Numbered from the stretch's first letter, positions 1-8,826 are shown. The stretch: DNA of 64,000 nucleotides from Mycobacterium sp. MYCO198283 (GCF_021213805.1 NZ_JAJQJI010000006.1:62001-126000), one strand, 5' to 3'. The notes: generated by a model from the sequence alone, not told the origin. Made by a program: numbers and translations.

Positions 1-1059
1 GCCGACGATCTCGTACAGCCCGTCGTCGCCGCGGCGGGCGATGTCACCGGTGCGCAGTTCGTCGACGAGCCGCCCCGACGCCAGATCGGCCGGGCCGTCG
101 GCGTAGCCCATCATCACGTTCGGCCCGGCGTAGACCAGCTCGCCGGTGTCGGCCGGCCAGTCGGGCAGCGGGGCTAGGCGGAAGCGGCCGCCGGGGATGG
201 GCCGGCCGATCGCCTGCGGCCGGCGGCGGGCGAGTTCGGGCGGCAGGTAGGCCATCCGCGCCGTCGCCTCGGTGGCGCCGTACATCACCACCAACTGCCA
301 GCCGTGCCGCTCACCGACCTCGGCCCACCGCTGCACCCGGTCGGCGGGCAGTCGGCCGCCGGCCTGCGTGAGGTAGCGCAGCCGCGGGGTCGCCGACCCG
401 TCGAAGCCGATGCGCTCCAGCAGTTCGAAGGTGTAGGGGACACCGGGGAAGGTGGTGCCGCCGGCGGCGGTGAACACCTGCCAGAAGTCGTCGTCGACGA
501 CGGAGAGCTCGGTGAGGATCAGGCCCCCGCCCCGCAGCAGATGGCTGTGCACCACCGACAGCCCGTAGCAGTAGGACATCGGCAGCGTCGTCGCCGCGCG
601 GTCGGACGCCCGGATGTCGAGGTACTCGGCGATGGCGGCGGCGTTGGCGATCAGGTTCTGCCGCGACAGCCGCACCATCTTCGCCGAGCCGGTGCTGCCC
701 GACGTGCTCAGCAGCAGGCGCAGGTCGGGATGCGGCCGGTGCGCGCTGTGGCGGCGCCGCAGCTCGAAGCGGCCGGCCACGACGACCGCGTCGGGATCGT
801 AGGTGGCGACGACGGCGGCGTGGTCGCCGTCGGCGGGGACCGGCATGACCACGTGACCGCCGTCCAGCGCCGCGAGGTAGGCCGTCAGCGTCGCGATGTC
901 GTTGCGGCCCGGCAGCATCACCAGCCGCCGTTCGCCGCCGATGGTGTCCGCCGCGGTGGCGACCCGGTCGGCCAGGTCGCGGTAGCTCAGGATGGCGTCG
1001 GCGGTGAACACCGCCGGGGCCGCCGCGAAGCGGTGCAGGTGATCGATCACCTCACCCAT
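1..1059 (-). CDS. AMP-binding acyl-adenylating ligase (FadD/ANL family), partial
   Basis: The gene runs off the left edge; 353 N-terminal residues are visible from an ATG at 1059. The ANL signatures are clear: the phosphate-binding loop STSGSTGSAK near residues 118-127, YGATEA at 260-265 (A5), GELVYAGPNVMMGY near 308, and TGDIARRGDDGLYEIVG at the cut end (A8). The enzyme should activate a carboxylic acid as an acyl-adenylate, which is then passed to CoA or a carrier protein. The substrate cannot be read from the sequence. It starts 4 bp after the stop of the iron-transporter ATPase gene, so it is probably co-transcribed with the ferric importer and iron-controlled. By analogy with the mycobactin acyl-AMP ligase MbtM a role in siderophore or lipid modification is possible, but that is inference. 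Confidence 0.85.
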   Translation of the reverse strand, partial: MGEVIDHLHRFAAAPAVFTADAILSYRDLADRVATAADTIGGERRLVMLPGRNDIATLTAYLAALDGGHVVMPVPADGDHAAVVATYDPDAVVVAGRFELRRRHSAHRPHPDLRLLLSTSGSTGSAKMVRLSRQNLIANAAAIAEYLDIRASDRAATTLPMSYCYGLSVVHSHLLRGGGLILTELSVVDDDFWQVFTAAGGTTFPGVPYTFELLERIGFDGSATPRLRYLTQAGGRLPADRVQRWAEVGERHGWQLVVMYGATEATARMAYLPPELARRRPQAIGRPIPGGRFRLAPLPDWPADTGELVYAGPNVMMGYADGPADLASGRLVDELRTGDIARRGDDGLYEIVG

Positions 1060-1063
1060 CGCG

Positions 1064-2131
1064 TCACCCCATCCCGGCGGCCGAGGCCTCGTCGGAGACG
1101 ACGACCCCGCTGCCGCGCACCTCGATCCGGACCTTCGCGTCGACCGGCGGGGCGTCGATGCTGGCCTGCCGGATGGTGACGGGCGATTCCCCGCCGTGGG
1201 GGGTGACGGTGAGTAGCACGTCGGAGCCCAGGAACTCGGCGGCGACGACGGTGCCCGTGCCGGCCTCGCGGTCGGTGTCGGCGACCTCGATGGCGGTGAG
1301 CTGCTCGGGGCGCAGCAGCACCGTGGCCGCACCGCGGTGCCCCCCGGGGACGGGGATGCGACCGAGCACGGTGTCGGCCACGCCGCCGCCGACCTGACCG
1401 GCGAGGAAGACGCATTCGCCCAGGAATTCGGCGGTGCGGCGGTCGGCGGGTTCGCGATACACCTGCTGCGGGGTGCCGACCTGCACGAACGCGCCGTCGC
1501 GCATCACGGCCACCTGGTCGGCGATGGCGAACGCCTCCTCCTGATCGTGGGTGACCAGCAGCGCGGTGACGCCGGCTTCGGCGAGCGTGCGGGCGACGGT
1601 CTTGCGGGTGGCGGCCCGCAGCCCGGTGTCCAGTGCGCTGAACGGCTCATCGAGCAACATCAGCTTCGGCTGGCGCGCCAGCGCTCGGGCGAGCGCAACC
1701 CGCTGCTGTTGGCCGCCGGAGAGCTCGTGCGGGCGCCGCGCGGCGAAGGACGCGTCGAGCGACACCATGTCGAGCAGTTCGGCCACCCGGGCCCCGGTGG
1801 CCGCGCCGCCGCCCCGCAGGCCGTAGGCGATGTTCTGCCCGGCCGTCAGGTGCGGGAAGAGAGCGCCGTCCTGCGCGACGTAGCCGACCCCGCGGCGGTG
1901 CGGCGCGACGGCCGAACGCGGCCCGGCCACCTCGCGACCGGCGATGCGCACGGTGCCGGCGTCGGGCTTCTCGAACCCCGCGACGACCCGCAGCAGGGTG
2001 GTCTTGCCGCAGCCCGATGCGCCGACGACCGCCGTGATGGTGCCGGCCGGCACGGCGAGGTCGACGCCGGCCAGCACGCGGTGGTCGCCGAACCACTTGA
2101 GCAGCCCGTCGACCTGCAGCACATCGGTCAT
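1064..2131 (-). CDS. fbpC: Iron(III) ABC transporter ATP-binding protein (FbpC-like)
   Basis: This 355-residue protein is the ATPase of a ferric-iron importer. Walker A GASGCGKTT lies at residues 37-45, the Q-loop around VAQDGALFPHL at 85-95, the signature LSGGQQQR at 137-144, Walker B LMLLDEP at 157-163 and the switch histidine in VTHDQEEA near 195. The roughly 120-residue C-terminal extension is the size of the TOBE regulatory domain found in Fbp/Pot/Mal-type ATPases. Its start overlaps the permease stop by 4 bp (ATGA), indicating translational coupling. Assignment to iron rather than another anion or polyamine rests on the neighbouring binding protein and the iron box ahead of the operon. 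Confidence 0.9.
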   Translation of the reverse strand: MTDVLQVDGLLKWFGDHRVLAGVDLAVPAGTITAVVGASGCGKTTLLRVVAGFEKPDAGTVRIAGREVAGPRSAVAPHRRGVGYVAQDGALFPHLTAGQNIAYGLRGGGAATGARVAELLDMVSLDASFAARRPHELSGGQQQRVALARALARQPKLMLLDEPFSALDTGLRAATRKTVARTLAEAGVTALLVTHDQEEAFAIADQVAVMRDGAFVQVGTPQQVYREPADRRTAEFLGECVFLAGQVGGGVADTVLGRIPVPGGHRGAATVLLRPEQLTAIEVADTDREAGTGTVVAAEFLGSDVLLTVTPHGGESPVTIRQASIDAPPVDAKVRIEVRGSGVVVSDEASAAGMG

Positions 2132-3699
2132 CGGTCGCTCACCCCCGCCTCGCGCGTCGACTGGTGCAGCAGCACCAGCGTCACCGGGATCGCCAGCACG
2201 ACCATCACCAGCGCGTACGGCGCGGCGGCCGCGTAGTCGAGTTCACTGCTGAAGGTCCAGAACTTCATCGCCAGGGTGTCGGTGCCGGTGGGCGCCAACA
2301 GCAGCGTCGCCGTCAGCTCGGTGGCCACCGCGACGAAGACCAGCGAGGCGCCGGCCGCGGCGGCGGGCGCCGCGAGCCGCAGCGTCACCCGCAGGAACGT
2401 CTCGGCGGCGGTGGCGCCGAGCGACCGCGACGCCTCCTCCAGCCCGATCGGCACCTGCGCGAGGCCCGAGCGAACGCTGACCAGCGCGCGGGGCAGGAAC
2501 ATCAGCACGTAGGCCGCGACCACGATGCCCACCGTCTGGTAGAGCGGGGGTGCCCACCGGATGGCCACGGTGACCAGTGCCAGCGCGATGACGATGCCGG
2601 GCAGCGAGCTGGTGACGAAGTTGGCGCCCTCGACCAGACGCGCCAGCGGACCGCGATGCCGCACCGCGACCCAGGCGACGGGGAACGCCATCGCCGTCGC
2701 GACACCGGCCGCGGTCGCCGCGAGCACCAGCGTCTGCGCCAGGGCCGATCCGACCGCCGCCGGCTCCCACACCGCACGTCCGCCCAGCACCAGCCAGCGC
2801 GCCAGCGTCCAGACCGGCACTCCGAGGGCCAGCGCCGCGAGCCCGGCGGCCGCGGCCAGTGCGGGCAACCGCCAGCGGCCCAGCGCGACGACGGTCGCGG
2901 CGCGCGCCGCCCCGGAGCCGATGCGCGCATAGCGGGCACCGCCGCGCACCACCGCCTCGACGAGCAGCAGCGCCAGGCAGCACAGCACCAGCACACCGGC
3001 GAGCATGCTCCCGGCGGCACCGTCGAACGTGGCCTGGAACTGCTGGAAGATCGCGGTGGTGAAGGTGTCGAAGCGCAACATCGCAAAGGCGCCGTATTCG
3101 GCCATCAGGTGCAGCGCGATGAGCAGCGCCGCGCCGAGAATGGCCAGCCGCAGCTGCGGCAGCACGATGCGGAGGAACACCGCACCCGGACCCGACCCCA
3201 GCGTGCGCCCGGACTCCTCCACCGCGGGGTCGAGCCGCCGCAGCGCCGCGAGCGCGGGCAGGTATGCGAGCGGGAAGTACGACAGCGTCGCGACGACGAC
3301 TCCGCCGACGAGCCCGTGCAGCGACGGCACGACGCTCACCCAGGCGTAGCTGTTGACGAACGCCGGAACGGCCAGCGGCGCCACGAACAGCGGGCGCCAC
3401 CAGCGCCGCCCCGGCAGGTCGGTGCGCTCGACGAGCCACGCCGCGCCGACGCCGAGGGCCAGGCACAGCGGCACCGTCACGGCGATGAGGGCGGCGGTGT
3501 TGGTCAGCAGCTCGGCCACCCGCGGCCGGAAGATCAGCGCGACGGCGCGGTCGGTGCCCGTGGTGGCGACCGCCCACCCGATGTAGCCGAGCGGGATCAG
3601 CGTCGCCGCCACCAGCACGGTCACGGTCACCGTCACGACCGGCCCCGCTCGGGCGGCCCGCGCCGGTGCGCGCGGCCGGGTGAGCGGCGGGGCGACCAC
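2128..3699 (-). CDS. fbpB: Iron(III) ABC transporter permease (FbpB-like, fused double permease)
   Basis: This 523-residue integral membrane protein carries two tandem binding-protein-dependent permease domains, the FbpB architecture. Each half has an EAA-type coupling loop: EESGRTLGSGPGAVFLRIV in the first and EEASRSLGATAAETFLRVT in the second. About 12 hydrophobic segments are visible. The N-terminus is short, basic and proline-rich. The GTG start at 3699 directly abuts the TAA of the binding-protein gene, and the 3' end overlaps the ATPase gene by 4 bp. It would form the membrane channel for iron handed over by the lipoprotein. Confidence 0.92.
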   Translation of the reverse strand: MVAPPLTRPRAPARAARAGPVVTVTVTVLVAATLIPLGYIGWAVATTGTDRAVALIFRPRVAELLTNTAALIAVTVPLCLALGVGAAWLVERTDLPGRRWWRPLFVAPLAVPAFVNSYAWVSVVPSLHGLVGGVVVATLSYFPLAYLPALAALRRLDPAVEESGRTLGSGPGAVFLRIVLPQLRLAILGAALLIALHLMAEYGAFAMLRFDTFTTAIFQQFQATFDGAAGSMLAGVLVLCCLALLLVEAVVRGGARYARIGSGAARAATVVALGRWRLPALAAAAGLAALALGVPVWTLARWLVLGGRAVWEPAAVGSALAQTLVLAATAAGVATAMAFPVAWVAVRHRGPLARLVEGANFVTSSLPGIVIALALVTVAIRWAPPLYQTVGIVVAAYVLMFLPRALVSVRSGLAQVPIGLEEASRSLGATAAETFLRVTLRLAAPAAAAGASLVFVAVATELTATLLLAPTGTDTLAMKFWTFSSELDYAAAAPYALVMVVLAIPVTLVLLHQSTREAGVSDR

Positions 3700-4713
3700 T
3701 TAGAGCAGTCCCGCCTGCGTCATCAGCTCGGTCACCTTGGCCTCGTCGAGCGAGGAGGGGTTGACCGCCGGCGCCTGCAGCTGGTCGAGCGGCACCAGCG
3801 CCGGGTTCGCCGGAACCCCGCTGCCGACCGGGTATTCGAAGGAGGTGCCCTGCTGCAGGATCTCCTGACCGGCCCGGCCGGTGATGAACCGCACGAATTG
3901 CTGCGCCTGCTCCTTCTTGTCGCTGCTCTGCAGCACGCCGGCGCCGGAGATGCTGACGAACGCGCCCGGGTCCTCGTTGCGGAAGTAGTGCAGCGCGGTG
4001 TTGCCGCTGATCTCCTTAGTCTTCGCCTGATCGCGGAACCAGTAGTAGTGGTAGATGACGCCGCCGTCGACCTCGCCGCTGTTGACGGCCTTCAGCGTGG
4101 CGATGTTGTCCTGGTAGGCCACCGCGCCGCCCTTCATCGCAGCCAGCCATTCGGCGGTCGCGGCCTCGCCCCGCAGTTCCAGCAGTGCGGCGACGATCGC
4201 CTGGAAGTCGGCCTTCGTCGGCGGCGCGCCCCAACGCCCCTTCCACTGCGGGTTCTGCAGGTCCAGCAACGATTTGGGCAGCTGCTCGGGCCGCAGCTTC
4301 GTGGTGTTGTAGACGAACACCGTGGTGCGGGCCGCCGCGCCGGTCCACTTGTTGGTGGCGGGCCGGTACTGCGCCGGAACCTGCGCGACGGTGTCGTCGT
4401 CGAGCGTCGCGAACAGGCCGGCCCGCTCGACGGCCGCCATGGCCGGCGAATTCTCGGTGAGGAACACGTCCGCCGGCGACGACGAGCCCTCCGCGACCAG
4501 CTGGTTGCCGAGCTCGGTGTCGTCGCCCTTGCGGTAGGCGACCTTGATGCCGGTTTCTGCGGTGAACGCGTCGATCCACTCCTTGACCAGCGATTCGTGC
4601 TGGGCGGCGTAGACCAGCAGTTCGTCGCCGCCGTCTTTCGACGAGCACGCCCCGAGCCCGAGCGTCATGACCAGTCCCAGCACGGCTGTCGCCGCTGCCC
4701 ACCGTGCCCGCAT
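3700..4713 (-). CDS. fbpA: Iron(III) ABC transporter substrate-binding lipoprotein (FbpA/FutA-like)
   Basis: Extracellular solute-binding protein, 337 residues from the ATG at 4713. I chose this start because GGAAGGA lies just upstream and because it gives a normal lipoprotein signal: basic MRARW, a hydrophobic stretch, then the lipobox LGAC with Cys23. An in-frame TTG at 4752 would add 13 residues but lies inside the iron box, so it is unlikely. The tyrosine-rich segment IYHYYWFRDQAK fits the iron-coordinating tyrosines of FbpA/FutA proteins. It is the first gene of fbpABC-fadD and is expected to be repressed by Fe-IdeR. The role is to capture ferric iron at the cell surface and deliver it to FbpB. 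Confidence 0.9.
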   Translation of the reverse strand: MRARWAAATAVLGLVMTLGLGACSSKDGGDELLVYAAQHESLVKEWIDAFTAETGIKVAYRKGDDTELGNQLVAEGSSSPADVFLTENSPAMAAVERAGLFATLDDDTVAQVPAQYRPATNKWTGAAARTTVFVYNTTKLRPEQLPKSLLDLQNPQWKGRWGAPPTKADFQAIVAALLELRGEAATAEWLAAMKGGAVAYQDNIATLKAVNSGEVDGGVIYHYYWFRDQAKTKEISGNTALHYFRNEDPGAFVSISGAGVLQSSDKKEQAQQFVRFITGRAGQEILQQGTSFEYPVGSGVPANPALVPLDQLQAPAVNPSSLDEAKVTELMTQAGLL

Positions 4714-4744
4714 CGCCTGTGTCCTTCCGGCGCCCGAAGTGCGC

Positions 4745-4763
4745 TTAGCCAAGTCTTACCTAA
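4745..4763 (-). promoter_or_regulatory. IdeR-type iron box ahead of fbpABC-fadD
   Basis: Read on the minus strand the site is TTAGGTAAGACTTGGCTAA. It matches 14 of 19 positions of the known IdeR consensus TTAGGTTAGGCTAACCTAA and is an imperfect dyad. It lies 32 bp upstream of the fbpA ATG. A -10-like TATCTT (4767-4772) sits immediately upstream, so a bound repressor would cover the transcription start. Binding by IdeR is inferred. Confidence 0.8.
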
Positions 4764-4848
4764 AAGAAGATACCCGGCGGGATGGGTCCGCCGTCCTCCG
4801 CCGGGGCGGTCGGTCGTGGGTGTCGCGCGCGGGGGGACGTACCGACGC

Positions 4849-5595
4849 TCAGCCGCCCCGACCCGGCAGCGTCGCCCGCCACCGCGGCAGCACGCCGGTG
4901 AGCTCGAGCAGGCCGGGGGAGAAGCCGACGCCGGTGAGCCGCAGCCCGTGCGGCAGCTCGGGGAGCGGCACCCGATAGGCCGGTGCGCGCGGGGGTAGCG
5001 GCAGCCGGCGCCGCCCGACGGTGACACCGCGGGCCCGCAGGCACAGCATCGGCCCGTCGAGTTCGGCGTCCACCTCGACCCCACCCCACGCCGGCCGGCG
5101 GGCCCACCGCAGCCGGGCGACGCCGTGCTCGTCGATGTCGCCGGTGAGCGCACTGGGTGGCGACACGCCCCGCAGCAGCCCGTCGAGGGCGTCGGTGGCC
5201 AGCACGGCCGTGAGCTCGACGGGGGCGGCCAGCACCTCCGGCGGCATGCCCGGGCGCAGCACCACGTCGTGCAGCACCGCGCTGCCGACCGTGAACGTGC
5301 CGCCCGCCCAGCAGATGTCGGCGGCGCTCACCCGCACCTCGCCGACCCGCCCGACGGCAAGATTCGCCGAGCGCGCCTCGATGCCGGTGACCGTGAGCCG
5401 CAGGTCCCGGTCGTCGAGGCAGAGGGTGACGCGGCGTCCGATCAACAGTCGGCGGGCGGTGGCGAACAGCGCGTGATGAGCCAGCACCGCGGCCTGCGGC
5501 ACCGGCGGCACGGCCGCGGCCACCGACCACAGCACACCGAGGGTGTCCAGCGGCCGCAGCCGGTCCCAGCGACCGAACGGTCCGGCGGGAGTCAT
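4849..5595 (-). CDS. DUF2993-like conserved protein
   Basis: Predicted 248-residue protein with no catalytic motif that I recognise. The alternation of short beta-type strands such as LCLDDRDLRLTVTGIEARS and VDAELDGPMLCLRARGV, and the repeated pattern of a level function followed by a threshold sequence, resemble actinobacterial DUF2993 (LmeA-type) lipid-binding envelope proteins; this is a tentative family call. No clear signal peptide is seen. The ATG at 5595 was preferred because GGGGAAG lies about 9 bp upstream; the ATG at 5604 would have no spacer after that sequence. It is divergent from the NADH dehydrogenase-like gene. Confidence 0.6.
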   Translation of the reverse strand: MTPAGPFGRWDRLRPLDTLGVLWSVAAAVPPVPQAAVLAHHALFATARRLLIGRRVTLCLDDRDLRLTVTGIEARSANLAVGRVGEVRVSAADICWAGGTFTVGSAVLHDVVLRPGMPPEVLAAPVELTAVLATDALDGLLRGVSPPSALTGDIDEHGVARLRWARRPAWGGVEVDAELDGPMLCLRARGVTVGRRRLPLPPRAPAYRVPLPELPHGLRLTGVGFSPGLLELTGVLPRWRATLPGRGG

Positions 5596-5666
5596 CGGGC
5601 TCATCTTCCCCGAACCGGGCCGCGCCCGGCACACACGGCGGCGGTGGGCTGCGTAAGGTGAGCCCG

Positions 5667-6980
5667 ATGACCTCGGTGGTGATCGTCGGAAGTGGCTTCA
5701 CAGGGTTCGAGTGCGCGCGCCGATTGGCGAAGATCCTGCGCAAACACCGGGCCGACGACGTCGAGGTGACGATCATCTCGCCGGTCGACTACATGCTCTA
5801 CACGCCGCTATTGCCCGACGTCGCGGGCGGCGTGGTCGACGCCAGGTTCGTCACCATTCCGCTCGCCGGCACGCTGCGGGGTGTGCGGTTCGTCCGCGGC
5901 CGCGTCGACGGCGTCGACCTCGACCGGCGCACCGTCACCTTCACCGACCCGGAGCAGCGGGTGCACGAGCGGCGGTGGGACAGGCTGGTGCTGACGCCCG
6001 GTTCGGTCACCCGGCTCTTCGACATCCCAGGCCTGGACAGACATGCACGCGGCCTCAAGACCACCGCGGAAGCGTTGTACCTGCGCGACCACGTGCTGGC
6101 CCAGCTGGAGTTGGCGACGCTGGACAGCGATCCCGGCCTGGCGCGGTCGCGGCGCACCATCGTGGTGGTCGGCGCGTCCTACTCGGGCACCGAACTGGCG
6201 GTGCAGCTGCGGGCGCTGGCCGACGCCGCCGCCAAGCAGAGCGGCTTCGATCCCGCCGACGTGCGGTTCCTGCTGCTCGACGTCGCCGAGCAGGTGATGC
6301 CCGAGGTGGGCGAGAAGCTCGGCAACGCCGCGATGCAACTGCTCAAGAGCCGCGGCATCGACGTGCGGCTCGGTGTGACGCTCAAGGAGGTGCACGCCGA
6401 CCACGTCATCCTCAGCGACGACTCCCGCGTCGACACCCGCACCGTCGCGTGGGTCACCGGGGTCACGGCCGCACCGCTCATCGGCTCGCTCGGGCTCGAC
6501 ACCGAGCGGGGCCGGCTCAAGGTCACGACGTCGCTGCAGCTGCCGGAGTATCCGGACGTGTTCGCCGGCGGTGACGCCGCGGCCGTGCCGGACCTGACCC
6601 AGCCCGGCGCGATCACCCCGCCGACCGCCCAGCACGCCACCCGCCAGGGCAAGGTGCTCGCCCGCAACGTCGCCGCGAGCCTGGGCTACGGCACGGTGAA
6701 GCAGTACAAGCACCGAAACATGGGGTTGGTGGTGGACCTCGGCCCGCGCTACGCCGTCGCCAACCCGCTGGGCGTGCACCTGAAGGGCTTCCCGGCCAAG
6801 GTGGTCACGCGCGCCTACCACGTCTACGCGATCCCGCGGCTGGTCAACCGCTGGGCGGTGTCGCTGGCGTATCTCACCGACGCGGTGTTCGACCGGTCGA
6901 TCGTCTCCATCGGCCTGTCGACGGAGGACGACGCGGAGTTCTCGGCGAGCGAAGGCATTCCGCTGCGCAAGAGCTCCTGA
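5667..6980 (+). CDS. Type II NADH dehydrogenase-like FAD oxidoreductase (Rv1812c-like)
   Basis: Pyridine-nucleotide-disulfide oxidoreductase fold, 437 residues. An N-terminal FAD dinucleotide-binding motif VGSGFTG begins at residue 7, a second NAD(P)H-type motif VVGASYSGTELAV lies near 168, and the FAD-contacting VFAGGDAAAVPD near 298. There are no paired redox cysteines, as in single-polypeptide NDH-2 enzymes that pass electrons from NADH to menaquinone. By position it matches Rv1812c, a poorly characterised NDH-2 paralogue distinct from ndh at 52.5 kb. The ATG at 5667 follows TAAGGT by 7 bp; this could serve as a Shine-Dalgarno or as the -10 of a leaderless transcript. Confidence 0.85.
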   Translation: MTSVVIVGSGFTGFECARRLAKILRKHRADDVEVTIISPVDYMLYTPLLPDVAGGVVDARFVTIPLAGTLRGVRFVRGRVDGVDLDRRTVTFTDPEQRVHERRWDRLVLTPGSVTRLFDIPGLDRHARGLKTTAEALYLRDHVLAQLELATLDSDPGLARSRRTIVVVGASYSGTELAVQLRALADAAAKQSGFDPADVRFLLLDVAEQVMPEVGEKLGNAAMQLLKSRGIDVRLGVTLKEVHADHVILSDDSRVDTRTVAWVTGVTAAPLIGSLGLDTERGRLKVTTSLQLPEYPDVFAGGDAAAVPDLTQPGAITPPTAQHATRQGKVLARNVAASLGYGTVKQYKHRNMGLVVDLGPRYAVANPLGVHLKGFPAKVVTRAYHVYAIPRLVNRWAVSLAYLTDAVFDRSIVSIGLSTEDDAEFSASEGIPLRKSS

Positions 6981-7026
6981 ACCCGCGCCAGGATTCCTTT
7001 CGCGCGGCAGTGGGAACGCTGCCGGC

Positions 7027-7218
7027 ATGGCTACCTATCGAGTGCTGAACCCGAAGGGCGAGGTCGTCGAGACCAAGGACATCGAGAGCGCTGACGACGC
7101 GCACGCCTACTTCCACGACGACGCGGGTGACTACAACGAGCTCGGCTGGCGCATGGAGGTCAAGAGCGACGACGGCGACTGGGCCTTCTTCGATTCCTCC
7201 GAAGGTTCCCCCGACTGA
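7027..7218 (+). CDS. Small acidic hypothetical protein
   Basis: A 63-residue acidic protein starting MATYRVLNPKGEVVETKD with no signal peptide, membrane segment or cysteine. The sequence reads as a compact beta-alpha-beta unit (YRVLNPKGEVV, SADDAHAYFHD, WRMEVKSDDGDWAFF). It is followed after 14 bp by the TetR gene on the same strand. I do not recognise the family. Codon use resembles its neighbours and the reading frame is well formed, so it is probably a real gene. Confidence 0.7.
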   Translation: MATYRVLNPKGEVVETKDIESADDAHAYFHDDAGDYNELGWRMEVKSDDGDWAFFDSSEGSPD

Positions 7219-7232
7219 CCACCCGGCCTGCC

Positions 7233-7847
7233 GTGCGCTCGGGATCGGACGGCTCGCGGATCGCGGCGGCCGTGCAGCGTGCGCTCGACGACCGCCAGCG
7301 CGACGCCACCGAAGAGGTCGAGCGGATCCTCGCCGCCGCCGTCGAGGTGATGCAGGAGACCGCCCCCGCGCCGCCGCGGGTGAGCGACATCATCACCCGG
7401 GCGCGGACGTCGAACACCGCGTTCTACCGGTACTTCTCGGGCAAGGACGAGCTGATGCTCGCGGTCATGGAGCGCGGTGTGGCGATGGTGGCCTCCTACC
7501 TCGCCCACGAGATGGGCAAGGAGCCGACGGCGCGCGACCGCATCGCCCGGTGGATCACCGGCATGCTGGCCCAGGTCGGCGAGGCGCGGCTGACGGCGGC
7601 TACCCGGGCGGTCGTCTCGCAGCTGTCGTCGATGGCCGACGAGGAGATCGCCGATCCGCTGCGGCAGCTGCTGTTGGCGCCGATCACCGAAACCGGTTGC
7701 GCCACACCGCACATCGCCGCCGACGCCGTCTTCGCGACGGTCGTGGGCGTGCTGCGCCGGCACATCGCGCTGGCGACGCAGCCGACGCCCGCCGAGGCCG
7801 ACTACCTCGTCGGCTACTGCCTGCGCGGGCTCGGGACCGCGGGCTGA
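7233..7847 (+). CDS. TetR-family transcriptional regulator
   Basis: A 204-residue repressor-type protein. The N-terminal helix-turn-helix spans roughly residues 25-75 and shows the TetR pattern (VSDIITRARTSNTAFYRYF followed by SGKDELMLAV). The C-terminal all-helical domain should bind a ligand and dimerise. The start is GTG at 7233. It overlaps the downstream Nudix gene by one base (TGATG), so the two are probably translated from one message. The target operator is unknown. A TetR gene (Rv1816) also occurs in this neighbourhood in M. tuberculosis, but I cannot show orthology. Confidence 0.88.
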   Translation: MRSGSDGSRIAAAVQRALDDRQRDATEEVERILAAAVEVMQETAPAPPRVSDIITRARTSNTAFYRYFSGKDELMLAVMERGVAMVASYLAHEMGKEPTARDRIARWITGMLAQVGEARLTAATRAVVSQLSSMADEEIADPLRQLLLAPITETGCATPHIAADAVFATVVGVLRRHIALATQPTPAEADYLVGYCLRGLGTAG

Positions 7848-8332
7848 TGGCGGCCCGCAGCGCGGGGCTCTTGCTCTACCGCTGGCGCGACGGCACGCTC
7901 GAGGTGCTGCTCGGGCACCCGGGCGGCCCATTCTGGGCGCACAAGGACGACGGCGCCTGGTCGGTGCCCAAGGGCGAGTACGCGCCGGACGAGGACCCGT
8001 GGGCCGCGGCGCGCCGGGAGTTCGCCGAGGAGCTCGGGTCGCCGGCACCGGACGGGCCGCGGGTCGACCTCGGCAGCGTCCGTCAGCCCGGGGGCAAGGT
8101 CGTCACGGTGTTCGCGGTCGGCGCCGACTTCGACGCCGCGGCGGCGCGCAGCAACACCTTCGAGGTGGAGTGGCCGCGGGGTTCGGGACGGATCCGCGAG
8201 TACCCCGAGCTCGACCGCGTCGGCTGGTTCGCGCTCGCCGACGCCGACCGCAAACTGCTCGCGGGGCAGCGCGAGTTCCTGGACCGGTTGCGCCGCGCGC
8301 TGGATCAGCCGGCCGGCGCGGGCGCCGGCTGA
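7847..8332 (+). CDS. Nudix hydrolase
   Basis: A 161-residue protein with a complete Nudix box GX5EX7REUXEEXGU at residues 43-65 (G43 of KGEYAPDE through EELGS), containing all metal-binding glutamates. The preceding AHKDDGAWSVPKGE is typical of actinobacterial NUDIX proteins related to the MutT1 N-domain. The expected reaction is Mg2+-dependent hydrolysis of a nucleoside diphosphate linked to another moiety; the substrate is not evident. The ATG at 7847 overlaps the TetR stop. The 3' end overlaps the converging secreted-protein gene by 28 bp. Confidence 0.9.
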   Translation: MAARSAGLLLYRWRDGTLEVLLGHPGGPFWAHKDDGAWSVPKGEYAPDEDPWAAARREFAEELGSPAPDGPRVDLGSVRQPGGKVVTVFAVGADFDAAAARSNTFEVEWPRGSGRIREYPELDRVGWFALADADRKLLAGQREFLDRLRRALDQPAGAGAG

Positions 8333-8691
8333 CCCGGCGGGGCGGGCGGCGGCGTGTAGGGCCGCGGGGTGGCGGTGACGGTTGTGATGCCGTTGGCGCC
8401 CGGGACGACGCCGGGTGCGGCGCCCTTCGGCGCGGTGCAGTTGAGCCGCAGCCGGATGGCACCGCCCGCGGTGGGGAGCTGCTCTTCGACCAGGCACTGC
8501 GCCTGCGGCAGGTCGTTGCCGTACGAGCCGCCGAAGACCGCCTTGTAGCCCTGCGCCTTGAGCAGCGCGGAGGCCTGGCCGTACGGCTTGCCGATCACGT
8601 TGAGGGGTTCGGCGCCGGCGTGGCCGGTGCCCAGGACTGCCAGGGTGGCCGCGGTGAGCGCGCCCCCCGCGACAACGACAAGCTTCTTCAC
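8305..8691 (-). CDS. Secreted PASTA-like small protein
   Basis: A 128-residue exported protein from a GTG at 8691 with GGAGG six bases upstream. The N-terminus is a Sec signal (VKKLVVVAGGALTAATLAVLG, with probable cleavage after AGA near residue 26). The mature part, beginning EPLNVIGKPYGQASALLKAQG, has the size and pattern of one PASTA-type domain with two cysteines (QAQCLVEEQ and RLNCTAP), which may form a disulfide. A proline-rich tail follows. PASTA domains bind peptidoglycan or muropeptides; that function is inferred here. Confidence 0.8.
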   Translation of the reverse strand: MKKLVVVAGGALTAATLAVLGTGHAGAEPLNVIGKPYGQASALLKAQGYKAVFGGSYGNDLPQAQCLVEEQLPTAGGAIRLRLNCTAPKGAAPGVVPGANGITTVTATPRPYTPPPAPPGQPAPAPAG

Positions 8692-8826
8692 GCGCCCTCC
8701 GTCGGTTCGGTGCGCAGGAAAACATATCGCACCGACGCACCGTGGGCGACCCTTCGGGCCGACGGGGGCGGCGGCCGGCCCGCGTTTCGCCGGCGCGCCG
8801 AGCGGAAATCCGCACGTCAGTCCCCA

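Noticed and set aside
4714-4752. TTG start adding 13 residues to FbpA
   Set aside because: The TTG lies inside the iron box and has no ribosome site. The ATG at 4713 has GGAAGGA upstream and gives a normal lipoprotein signal.
2164-4998. A 944-codon open frame on the plus strand opposite the fbp operon
   Set aside because: It is antisense to three well-supported genes and its translation is an arginine/glutamine/glycine-rich string without domains. Such frames are common in very GC-rich DNA with strong codon bias.
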